Below are positions 26,278 to 34,028 of a stretch of 64,000 nt of DNA, one piece after another. The stretch's first letter is position 1; every line of letters begins with the position of its first letter. A program made the translations under genes and the position numbers. The notes beneath the pieces are model-generated. The model had not been told where the DNA came from. It saw nothing but the letters and a program-made list of their open reading frames with translations, and did not search any database. The stretch is taken from the NCBI RefSeq assembly GCF_014490485.1, contig NZ_JACTVA010000018.1, positions 25,626 to 89,625 of the forward strand. Reading direction: 5' to 3'. This DNA comes from Teichococcus aerophilus (GTDB taxonomy: Bacteria > Pseudomonadota > Alphaproteobacteria > Acetobacterales > Acetobacteraceae).

Positions 26278-26319
26278 CGGCACCGCGGCGGGCGCCGCAT
26301 GACATTTGGGGGGCGTAGC

Positions 26320-27381
26320 ATGCAGAACCACAAGCAGGGCCATCTGGGCCGCCGCGCCGCGCTGGCGCTGGGGGGCGGCGTCGTCACGGCGCTGGCGGCG
26401 CCGAACGTCCGGCGCCTGCGGGCGGCGGAGGTGTTGTTCGTCAACACCTGGGGCGGCATCTGGGAACGGGCCGCCATCAAGAACCTGTTCGAGCCCTTCA
26501 CCAAGGATACCGGCATCGAGATCCGCCCGGTCTCCCCGGTCTCCTTCGCCAAGCTGGCGCAGCAGGTCCGCAGCGGCGCCTATGAGTTCGACGTGACGAC
26601 GCTGGGCGGCGGCGAGATCATCCGCGCCAACCAGGCGAAGATCATCGAGCCGCTGGAGGGCACCGACCTGGCGAAGAGCCCGCCCTTCCCCGGCGCGGTG
26701 TTCCAGAACGGCGCCACCAGCCACGCCTTCGCCACCGTCATCGCCTACCAGAAGGCGCGCTACCCGAATGGCGCGCCCGCCGGCTGGGCGGATTTCTGGG
26801 ACCAGGGGAAGTTCCCCGGCTCCCGCTGCATGCAGCGCTATGCCAGCCGCGTGCTGCCGCTGGGGCTGGTGGCGGATGGGGTGCCGACCGACACGCTCTA
26901 CCCGATGGATATCGACCGTGCCTTCCGCAGCCTGGACAAGATCAAGCCAGCGACGCGGGTGTGGTGGACGCAGGGCCAGCAATCGCAGCAATTGCTGCGC
27001 GATGGCGAGATCGACATGATCGCATTGTGGCACGCCCGGGTGCTGGAGCTGCAGGACGAAGGCAAGCCGGTCGAGATCGTCTGGAACCAGGCGCAGATCG
27101 ACCGTGCCTACTGGGTCGTCGCCAAGGGCACGCCGCGCCGGGATGCGGCGCTGCGCTACATCGAGGCGGCGCTGAAGCCGGAGCGGCTGGCCGGCTTCTG
27201 CCGCGATGCCATGCTGGGCCCGTTGAACCCCGCCGCCTTCAACCATCTGAGCGAGGCCGAGGCCGCGCGCATGCCGACCGCGCCCGCCTACAAGGGCAAG
27301 GTGTTCGAGCAGGACGTGCTGAATTTCGGCGGCGACGTCAATGCGGTGACGCAGCGCTTCGAGCGCTGGATCGGCGCTTGA
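26320..27381 (+). CDS. ABC transporter solute-binding protein, spermidine/putrescine (PotD-like) type
   Basis: 353-residue type-2 binding protein with a twin-arginine-like leader (HLGRRAALALGGGVVTALAAP). The mature protein starts AEVLFVNTWGGIWERAAI, a PotD/Fe3+-type opening, and has FAKLAQQVRSGAYEFDVTTLGGGE and YWVVAKGTPRRDAALRYIEAAL. ATG 26320 has a G6 ribosome site 6 bases upstream; ATG 26299 in frame is less likely. First gene of a complete importer (binding protein, two permeases, ATPase). The ligand could be a polyamine or another cationic or small organic molecule. Confidence 0.9.
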   Translation: MQNHKQGHLGRRAALALGGGVVTALAAPNVRRLRAAEVLFVNTWGGIWERAAIKNLFEPFTKDTGIEIRPVSPVSFAKLAQQVRSGAYEFDVTTLGGGEIIRANQAKIIEPLEGTDLAKSPPFPGAVFQNGATSHAFATVIAYQKARYPNGAPAGWADFWDQGKFPGSRCMQRYASRVLPLGLVADGVPTDTLYPMDIDRAFRSLDKIKPATRVWWTQGQQSQQLLRDGEIDMIALWHARVLELQDEGKPVEIVWNQAQIDRAYWVVAKGTPRRDAALRYIEAALKPERLAGFCRDAMLGPLNPAAFNHLSEAEAARMPTAPAYKGKVFEQDVLNFGGDVNAVTQRFERWIGA

Positions 27382-27389
27382 GCGCCGTC

Positions 27390-28256
27390 ATGGACGAGGC
27401 GGCGGGCAGCCCGGCGGTGAGCCGGCGGATCGCGCCCCAGCGCGCCTCGCTCCGCCCCTGGCTGCTGCTGATGCCGCTGCTGGTGTTCCTGGCCGCCTTC
27501 TTCCTGGTGCCGCTGGCCCAGGTGGCGATGATGAGCGTGACGGAGCCTGAATTCGGCTTCGGCCACTACGCGTCCATCGCCACCGACGGCTTCTACCTGC
27601 GCGTGCTGGCGGATACCTTCGCCACCGCGCTGCTGGTCGCCACGTGCTGCCTGGTGCTGGGCTTTCCGCTGGCCTACGCCATGGCCGCGGCCTCCCCCAA
27701 CATGGCGGCCGCGATGATGATCGTGGTGACGATGAGTTTCTGGACCAGCTTCCTGGTCCGCACCTATGCCTGGATGGTGCTGCTGGGGCGCAGCGGGCCG
27801 ATCGCCGCGCTGCTGGACTGGATCGGCCTGCCGCATGGCGAGTTGCTGTTCACCCGCTTCAGCTCCACCATCGCCATGACGCATATCCTGCTGCCCTACA
27901 TGGTGGTCAGCCTCTACGCCGTGCTGCGCAAGATCGAGCCGTCGCTGCTGCGCTCGGCCGCCAGCCTGGGGGCCTCGCCGACATCCGTGCTGCGGCATGT
28001 GGTGCTACCGCTGGCGGCACCGGGGGTGGTGAACGGGCTGACGCTGGTGTTCGTGCTGTGCCTGGGCTTCTACGTCACGCCCATCCTGCTCGGCAGCCCG
28101 CGGGAGCAGATGGTGGCCGGCGTCATCGGCCAGCAGATCGAAGAGTTCCTGAATTTCGGCGAGGCATCGGCGCTGGCCGTGGTGCTGCTGGCCAGCACGC
28201 TCATCGTGCTCGGCCTGTATCACCGCCGCTTCGGCCTCGACAAGCTCTGGGGTTAG
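27390..28256 (+). CDS. ABC transporter permease, PotB-like
   Basis: 288-residue inner-membrane permease with about six hydrophobic helices (from LRPWLLLMPLLVFLAAFFLV onward). The coupling EAA loop is RSAASLGASPTSVLRHVVLPLAAPGVVNG. Start ATG 27390 lies 8 bases after the binding-protein stop; a TTG at 27378 would overlap that stop and is a possible alternative. Works with the 28260 permease and the 29042 ATPase. Confidence 0.92.
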   Translation: MDEAAGSPAVSRRIAPQRASLRPWLLLMPLLVFLAAFFLVPLAQVAMMSVTEPEFGFGHYASIATDGFYLRVLADTFATALLVATCCLVLGFPLAYAMAAASPNMAAAMMIVVTMSFWTSFLVRTYAWMVLLGRSGPIAALLDWIGLPHGELLFTRFSSTIAMTHILLPYMVVSLYAVLRKIEPSLLRSAASLGASPTSVLRHVVLPLAAPGVVNGLTLVFVLCLGFYVTPILLGSPREQMVAGVIGQQIEEFLNFGEASALAVVLLASTLIVLGLYHRRFGLDKLWG

Positions 28257-28259
28257 CGC

Positions 28260-29036
28260 ATGCGTGGTCTCCTGCTCTCCCTCGGCGCCGTCGTGCTGGC
28301 CTTCATCGCGGCGCCGCTGTTGATCGTCGTGCCGATGTCCTTCAGCAGCGCGGCATCGCTGGAGTTCCCGCCGCCGGGCTGGACGACGGCCTATTACGGC
28401 GCCTTCTTCGGCGATGCGCGCTGGACGCAGCCCACCATCAACAGCATCCTCATCGCCCTGGCCGTCGCGGTGCTGACCATGGCGATGGTGACGCCGGCGA
28501 CCTTCGCGCTGGTGCGCCACCGCTTCGCCGGCAAGTCCGCCGTCAACCTGCTGCTGATGCTGCCGCTGGCGGTACCGCATATCGTCATCGCCATCGGCTA
28601 CTACGCCTATCTCAGCGACCTGCGGCTGCTGCAGACCTTTCCCGGCGTCATCCTGGCGCATACGGCGCTGTCAGTGCCCATGGCCTTCCTGGTGCTCTCC
28701 GCCAGCCTGAAGGGCTTCGACCGCAGCCTGGAGCGCGCGGCGATGAGCCTGGGCGCCAGCCCTGCCGCCACGTTCCGGCATGTCACGCTGCCGGTGCTGT
28801 GGCCGGGCTTCGCCGCCGCCGCGCTGTTCGCCTTCATCCAGAGCTTCGACGAGACCGTCGTGGCGCTGTTCGTCTCCGGCCGCGATTCCATGACGCTGCC
28901 GCGCAAGATGTTCGACAGCATCCGCACCACCGCCGACCCGGTGATTGCCGTGGTGTCCACCTTGCTGTTCTTCACCGTCGCCGCGCTGGTCATCCTGCCG
29001 ATGCTCTGGCGTTCCTTCTCCCGCAGCCGGAGTTGA
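28260..29036 (+). CDS. ABC transporter permease, PotC-like
   Basis: 258-residue inner-membrane permease, six predicted helices beginning LLLSLGAVVLAFIAAPLLIV. The EAA motif is ERAAMSLGASPAATFRHVTLPVLWPG, and the family phrase SFDETVVALFVSG near the C-terminus is typical of PotC. Begins 3 bases after its partner's stop; the ATPase gene follows after 5 bases. Confidence 0.93.
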   Translation: MRGLLLSLGAVVLAFIAAPLLIVVPMSFSSAASLEFPPPGWTTAYYGAFFGDARWTQPTINSILIALAVAVLTMAMVTPATFALVRHRFAGKSAVNLLLMLPLAVPHIVIAIGYYAYLSDLRLLQTFPGVILAHTALSVPMAFLVLSASLKGFDRSLERAAMSLGASPAATFRHVTLPVLWPGFAAAALFAFIQSFDETVVALFVSGRDSMTLPRKMFDSIRTTADPVIAVVSTLLFFTVAALVILPMLWRSFSRSRS

Positions 29037-29041
29037 CGCGC

Positions 29042-30115
29042 ATGTCCGCCCCCTATCTTGAACTCCGTGGCCTCGGCAAAAGCTATGACGGGCGCACGCG
29101 CGCGCTTGATAACGTCTCCCTCACAGCGGCCAAGGGGGAGTTCATTACCTTCCTCGGCCCCAGCGGTTCCGGCAAGACCACCACGCTGATGCTGGTGGCG
29201 GGATTCGAGAGCGCCAGCGAAGGCGATATCCTCATCGAGGGCCGTTCGATCGGCCGGGTACCGCCGCACAAGCGCGGCATCGGCGTCGTGTTCCAGAACT
29301 ACGCGCTGTTCCCGCACCGCGCGGCGGCGGAGAACGTCGCCTTCCCGCTGCTGATGCGGAAGATGCCCAAGGCCCAGGCCATGGCCAAGGCGGCCGAGAT
29401 GCTCGGCCTGGTCGGGCTGGAGCGCTTCGGCGGGCGCTACCCGCGGGAAATGTCCGGCGGCCAGCAGCAGCGCGTGGCCCTGGCGCGCGCCCTGGTGTTC
29501 GACCCCGCCCTGCTGCTCCTGGACGAACCTTTGGGCGCGCTGGACAAGAACCTGCGCGAGCAGATGCAGATCGAGATCAAGGCGGTGCAGCGGCGCCTCG
29601 GCGTCACCACCATCTTCGTCACCCACGACCAGTCGGAAGCCATGGCGATGTCCGACCGCATCGTCGTCTTCGATGGCGGGCGCATCCAGCAGGTGGGCGC
29701 GCCGCTGGATATCTACCGCTACCCCAGCAGCAGCTTCGTCGCCCGCTTCGTCGGCGACAGCAACATCCTGGCCGCCCGGCTGACCGACCCGGCCGGTGGC
29801 CAGGCCGAGATCGCCGGCATCGGCACCGTGCGCGTGCCCGCCCTGCCCGCCGCCCGCGCCGGCGATGCCATCGAGCTGCTGCTGCGACCGGAATGCCTGA
29901 AGCCAGGGTCGGGGCTGGACAATGCCGCCCGGCTGACCGTCGACGTCATCGTCCATTTCGGCGACAGCGCCCTGGTCACCGGCCATGCTGGCGGTACGCC
30001 ACTCCGCGCGCGGCTGGAAGGGCTGGCGGCCCAAGGCATCTCGGCCGGGGATACATTGCCGCTGAGCTGGGCGACTTCGTCCAGCCATGTCATCGGGCGT
30101 GACGCAGCGGGGTGA
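29042..30115 (+). CDS. ABC transporter ATP-binding protein, PotA-like
   Basis: 357-residue importer ATPase. Walker A GPSGSGKTTTLML, Q-loop VVFQNYALFPH, signature MSGGQQQRVALARALV, Walker B LLLLDEPLGALD and switch histidine FVTHDQSEAM are all intact. A C-terminal TOBE-type regulatory domain follows (about 280-357; IELLLRPECLKPG). Last gene of the IclR-headed operon. Family-1 repeat D with a terminator hairpin starts 5 bases after the stop. Confidence 0.94.
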   Translation: MSAPYLELRGLGKSYDGRTRALDNVSLTAAKGEFITFLGPSGSGKTTTLMLVAGFESASEGDILIEGRSIGRVPPHKRGIGVVFQNYALFPHRAAAENVAFPLLMRKMPKAQAMAKAAEMLGLVGLERFGGRYPREMSGGQQQRVALARALVFDPALLLLDEPLGALDKNLREQMQIEIKAVQRRLGVTTIFVTHDQSEAMAMSDRIVVFDGGRIQQVGAPLDIYRYPSSSFVARFVGDSNILAARLTDPAGGQAEIAGIGTVRVPALPAARAGDAIELLLRPECLKPGSGLDNAARLTVDVIVHFGDSALVTGHAGGTPLRARLEGLAAQGISAGDTLPLSWATSSSHVIGRDAAG

Positions 30116-30120
30116 GGACG

Positions 30121-30617
30121 AGAAGGCCGGGGAAGGAATTCCCCGGACCCCTTCTTTCTTCTGCGAGTCTTTCGGGTGTGGATGTGGGGGCGTTGGCCAT
30201 TCTGGGTCAGACCTGGGTTACGCCGGAGATCCTTGCTCATGACCGCATCCACCGGTCCTGAAGCCCGTCGCCCTCTGACAGAAGAAAGATGGCGTAAACG
30301 TATACGTTTACGCAGAGGAATTCTTTCTCCTGACCTTATCTCCCCGTCGGATGTCGATCCAGCCTGGAGCATTGTCTGTTCGCACAAGCTCACTTCAATG
30401 CTCTGGCTTGTTGTTTTGAAGAGCGTCTTACTCCATCAGGCGATTCTACCTGATGGAGATCTGCTTCAGACCTCCGACGACTGACGGTTCAGCCCGCGTG
30501 GCCTCCTTAAATATCATCAAAAAGAGCGCCCGCTCGTGAACTGAGGCGTGACAATGGACTCGCAGAAGAAAGAAGGATCAAACCTATAGGTTTGATGGGG
30601 AATTCTTTCCCCAGCCT
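30121..30617. repeat. Intergenic repeat, family 1, copy D with nested degenerate copy
   Basis: Left arm (30121-30165) carries the standard terminator hairpin. Right arm (30560-30617) has an A-rich tract, a perfect 20-base palindrome at 30577-30596 (ATCAAACCTATAGGTTTGAT), then GGGGAATTCTTTCCCC. A third arm inside (30280-30340) has a different perfect 22-base palindrome at 30292-30313 (arms GCGTAAACGTA/TACGTTTACGC) in the same position between the A-rich tract and GGAATTC. The inner TTCAGCCCGCGTGG and TCATCAAAAAGAGCGCCC blocks match copy A. Lies between convergent genes. Confidence 0.82.
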
Positions 30618-30619
30618 TC

Positions 30620-31753
30620 TCAAACCTCCGGCAAAAGCCCAGGCGCTGGCGCGGCTTCCCCCGCTGCCCAGGCCGGCAATGCGGCGGCCAGGGCGGGGTT
30701 GCCGGCGGCGGCGGCCACGGCCCGGCCGAGCACTGCGCCGAATTTGAAGCCGTGGCCGGAGAACCCGCTCATGACGAAGGACTTGTCGCCCAGGGGCTCG
30801 ACGACAAAGCGCTCGGCGGCCTCGACGTCGTAGTAGCAGGCGCGGGCGTTCAGGACGCGGTAGGCGCCGGCATCCGCCAGCCGGGGACGGGCCAGGGCGA
30901 GGATCTCCTCGGCCTCGGCGGCGGTGGCTTCGCGCGGGTCGTTGGCGTCACCGCTGCGGCTGAAGCGATGGTCGCCGATTTTCAGCGGCGTGCCGGCCAC
31001 CGGGGGCACGGCGTAGAAGCCGCCCTCTTCGGAAAGGTCCAGCAACATGGGGGCAGCTTGCCAGGCGGCCTGCCAGGCCGGCGGCGGCTCCAGGTAGACG
31101 ATGATCTGGCGGGAGGGCACGACGCGCGTGGCGAGCCCGGGCAGGAAACGCGGTGCCCAGGGGCCGGCGGCCAGCACCAACAGGTCGGCCTCAAGTGTGC
31201 CGCCATCCTCCAGCACCAGGCGGGCGCGGGCGGGGTCGGCCTCCACGGCGCGGGCGCGCAGGAAGGTGACGCCGCGCGTGGCGAGGTGCCGGGCCAGGGC
31301 CGCGACGATGCGGCGGGCCAGCAACACGCCGCCTTGCGCCATGACCAGCGCGTCACCGATGCCCGTGGGGTGCAGCATGGGGTAGCGGACGGTCAGGGAG
31401 GCGGGGTCCAGGTCCTCGCACGGGTAGCCGCCCTGGCGCAGCGCAGTGCGGCTTTCGCCCAGCCAGCCGGCCGGGCCGGCGGCGACGGAGAGCACGCCGG
31501 TCTGCACGTAAGGACGCTCACCGATATCGGCGAACAGAGTGTCCCACGCGGCGTAGGCGGCATCGACCATCCGCATGTAACCGGCCTGGGCGCCATAGGC
31601 GTGCCGGATCAGCCGGTGGTCATCGACGCTGGAGCCCCTTGGGTTGGGGATCTCGTCCTGCTCGACAACGGTGACGGACCACCCGGCGCGGGAGAGCCCC
31701 CAGGCGGTGGAGAGGCCCATGATCCCGGCCCCGAGGACTAGCGCGTTCGGCAT
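30620..31753 (-). CDS. FAD-dependent amine oxidoreductase, monomeric sarcosine-oxidase type
   Basis: 377-residue DAO-family flavoenzyme that oxidises a secondary amine or amino acid. Dinucleotide fold VLGAGIMGLSTAWGLSRAG at the start, VEQDEIPNPRGSSVDDHRLIRHAYG, and near the end VMSGFSGHGFKFG, the MSOX/MTOX signature. NARACYYD places a cysteine where monomeric sarcosine oxidase carries its covalent 8-alpha-S-cysteinyl FAD. The true substrate is unknown. ATG at 31753; the frame stays open upstream through family-2 repeat DNA, which I do not count as coding. Confidence 0.9.
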   Translation of the reverse strand: MPNALVLGAGIMGLSTAWGLSRAGWSVTVVEQDEIPNPRGSSVDDHRLIRHAYGAQAGYMRMVDAAYAAWDTLFADIGERPYVQTGVLSVAAGPAGWLGESRTALRQGGYPCEDLDPASLTVRYPMLHPTGIGDALVMAQGGVLLARRIVAALARHLATRGVTFLRARAVEADPARARLVLEDGGTLEADLLVLAAGPWAPRFLPGLATRVVPSRQIIVYLEPPPAWQAAWQAAPMLLDLSEEGGFYAVPPVAGTPLKIGDHRFSRSGDANDPREATAAEAEEILALARPRLADAGAYRVLNARACYYDVEAAERFVVEPLGDKSFVMSGFSGHGFKFGAVLGRAVAAAAGNPALAAALPAWAAGEAAPAPGLLPEV

Positions 31754-31815
31754 GTGGGCAGGATGGACCCTGACGGGCTTTGTGGGAACGGGGCGTTCGT
31801 TGGGGGCTGGGTCCT

Positions 31816-32027
31816 TGAGAGGGGCGCCGCCCCTCTCAAACTCTCCCCGCCAAAGGCCTGAGGCCTTTGGAAACCCGGGTTTCGGGCGCCTCCGAGCGAA
31901 GCGGGTCGTCCAGAACGTTGCGCGTCTTTGAAATGATCCTGCTCGCGCCGGCAAACTTGCCGCGGGTGCGGAGGATCGCATCCCTGCCGGAGGAGCCCGA
32001 GGGGGCAGCGCCCTCTCGGTCTACCGG
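31816..32027. repeat. Intergenic palindromic repeat, family 2 (copy 3)
   Basis: Same two blocks and order as at 7806-8047: GAGAGGGGCGCCGCCCCTCTC with CTCTCCCCGCCAAAGGCC and GAGGCCTTTGGAAACCC, a variable middle, then GGAGGATCGCATCCCTGCC and GAGGGGGCAGCGCCCTCTC. It fills the 290-base gap between the epimerase and flavoenzyme genes, both on the minus strand. Confidence 0.82.
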
Positions 32028-32045
32028 CAGCACACCGTCCAGACG

Positions 32046-32882
32046 TCACCCGACGCGCAGGACGATGCGCCCTTCCAGCGACTCGCCAGGTGCCAGCACC
32101 CGCATCGGCCCGAAGGCCGCCAGGGCCGGGCGGTTGATGGCGTCGGGCACGTGGCTGACCGGTTCCAGGCACAGCACCGGGTTGGCTTCCGGCGCGAAGA
32201 ACTGGATGTTGTGGGACCAGTCGCCAATGGCTTCCAGTGTCAGCGTCAGGTCCGGCCGGCGCAGCACGGCGATGCCGTTCCAGCCGGGGAAATGGTCGTC
32301 GATGCCCAGCCATTCGGTGTCAGGGCCATCGATGCCCAGGCTGGGTCGCTCCGCTACCGGCAGCTTGCGTGCGTCCCGCAACAGGATGTGGCTGGCGGAG
32401 AAGCGCACGGCGGTGCCGGGTGGCCGGGCGAACCAGGGGTGCCAGCCGAAGCCCATCGGGCAAGGTGCCTCCCCCACATGCTCCAGGTGCAGCGCCATGG
32501 TCAGGCCGCCCGCCGCCAGGGAGACATCCAGCTGGGCCACGTAGTCGAAGGGCGGCTGGCGCAGGCTCTGGCGCAGCACGGCATGGGCGGGGCCAGCGTC
32601 CCGCACCGTCCATGGCATGGCGCGGGCCAGGCCGTGCAGCGCATTGCCTTCGGAGGGGTGGGTGATGGGGAACATGTAGCGCTCCCCCGCCCAGGGAAAC
32701 AGGCCACCATCCAGCCGGTTGGTCCAGGGCAGCATCCAGAAGGCGCCGGCCGGGGTGGTATTGGGGTCGCGCCCCGCCAGCGGTTGCAGGATGGCGCGGC
32801 CATCATGCTCCAGCGTGGCGAAGGCGGCGCCCTGGGCGGGCAGCAGGCTGGCCTGCCAACCGCCCGCCTGCAGGTGCAGCAT
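32046..32882 (-). CDS. Aldose 1-epimerase family protein
   Basis: 278-residue beta-sandwich sugar mutarotase. It shows LPWTNRLDGGLFPWAGERYMFP, the catalytic-region histidines in ALHGLAR and GFGWHPWFARP, and a C-terminal CLEPVSHVPDAINRP that carries the catalytic glutamate. Its gene starts 5 bases after the uronate dehydrogenase stop, so it probably interconverts anomers of the uronic acid or sugar handled by that enzyme. ATG at 32882. Confidence 0.88.
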   Translation of the reverse strand: MLHLQAGGWQASLLPAQGAAFATLEHDGRAILQPLAGRDPNTTPAGAFWMLPWTNRLDGGLFPWAGERYMFPITHPSEGNALHGLARAMPWTVRDAGPAHAVLRQSLRQPPFDYVAQLDVSLAAGGLTMALHLEHVGEAPCPMGFGWHPWFARPPGTAVRFSASHILLRDARKLPVAERPSLGIDGPDTEWLGIDDHFPGWNGIAVLRRPDLTLTLEAIGDWSHNIQFFAPEANPVLCLEPVSHVPDAINRPALAAFGPMRVLAPGESLEGRIVLRVG

Positions 32883-32887
32883 CCGGC

Positions 32888-33736
32888 TTATTCGTCCAGG
32901 TCGAACGCGTCGCGCGGGCTGGGCTGGCTGCGGCTGTAGCTGTTGCCGGTGTAGCCGCCGCCCTGGTAGCGCTCCACCACCGGGTTGCCGGAGAAGATGT
33001 TGCCCACCTTGTCCTGGAAGGCGTCGGAGCTGTCCTGCGGCTCCCAGCCGATGCGGTCCCGATGGTCGGCGCCCCAGAAGGTGGTGGCGTTCTTGCTGGC
33101 GCCCCAGACGACGGCGTGGCCGACCTTCGGCGCCTCGATGAACGCGGCGCAGAGCCGGGCCAGGTCCTGGAAGGACAGCCAGGTCGAGAGCATGCGGGCG
33201 TCGATCGGCTCCGGGAAGCTGCTGCCGATGCGGACGTTGAGGTTCTCCACCCCGTGCTTGTCCCAGTACAGCCGACCCATCAGTTCGCCATAGGCCTTGG
33301 AGAGGCCGTAGAAGCTGTCCGGGCGGAAGGCGCAATCGGCGTCCAGCTTGGCCTCGTTGCCGGTCGGCCGTTCATGGAAGCCGATGGAGTGGTTGGAGCT
33401 GGCGAACAGCACCCGCGCACCCTCCCGCCGGGCGGCCTCATAGACATGGTACATGCCGCGCAGGTTGGGGCCGAGCACCACCTCGAACGGCAGGTCCACC
33501 GAGGCGCCGCCGAAATGCAGGATGGAGTGGCAGCCTTCCGCCAGTTGCAGGATGGTGACGCCGTCGTTCAGGTCCGCCTTGGTGAAGGTGGCGCCGGGCG
33601 GCAGGTCATCCGGGAAGGGGGTCAGGTCGGTCAGGCGCAGGGTGTAGCCCTGGGCCGCCAGTTCCCGCGCCAGGACGCGGCCCAGATTGCCGGAGGCGCC
33701 GGTGAGCAGGATGGGCTTCTGTTGCGGGGTGGTCAT
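32888..33736 (-). CDS. udh: NAD-dependent uronate dehydrogenase (Udh-like SDR)
   Basis: 282-residue extended SDR. Rossmann motif TGASGNLGRVLA; active site with FASSNHSIGFHERP and YGLSKAYGE (Y-x3-K); substrate side VRIGSSFPEPIDARMLSTWL and HAVVWGASKN. These closely recall the Agrobacterium/Pseudomonas uronate dehydrogenases (FASSNHTIGYY, MLSTW, VVWGAS), which oxidise glucuronate or galacturonate to the aldarolactone. A C-terminal extension (about 250-282, YQGGGYTGNSYSRSQPS) is normal-looking. Coupled to an aldose epimerase. ATG at 33736; divergent from the amidase across about 290 bases. Confidence 0.87.
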   Translation of the reverse strand: MTTPQQKPILLTGASGNLGRVLARELAAQGYTLRLTDLTPFPDDLPPGATFTKADLNDGVTILQLAEGCHSILHFGGASVDLPFEVVLGPNLRGMYHVYEAARREGARVLFASSNHSIGFHERPTGNEAKLDADCAFRPDSFYGLSKAYGELMGRLYWDKHGVENLNVRIGSSFPEPIDARMLSTWLSFQDLARLCAAFIEAPKVGHAVVWGASKNATTFWGADHRDRIGWEPQDSSDAFQDKVGNIFSGNPVVERYQGGGYTGNSYSRSQPSPRDAFDLDE

Positions 33737-34028
33737 GGGCGGGCGTTCCCTCGGTCTCTTCGGTGGGGCGGGTGGCTTGCGGGCCGCCGCTGGTGGACCC
33801 CATGCGGCCGCCCGGGTGGAGCGGCGCCATCACCGGGCCGGACGGCACCATGCCGAGGCTGCGGCTGGCGGACAAGGCCAGCCACAGCGGTTGAATGGCC
33901 GATGGGCGGGAATTCATCCGATGTCGTGTCGTCGTATGACGAAATGGCGTTGCGGTGCCCCCCTTGCCGGAAGGGCCCGCTGCCCGCAGCATCGGCCACG
34001 CTTCGCAGCCAAGAGGTCTTTGCCCGCC

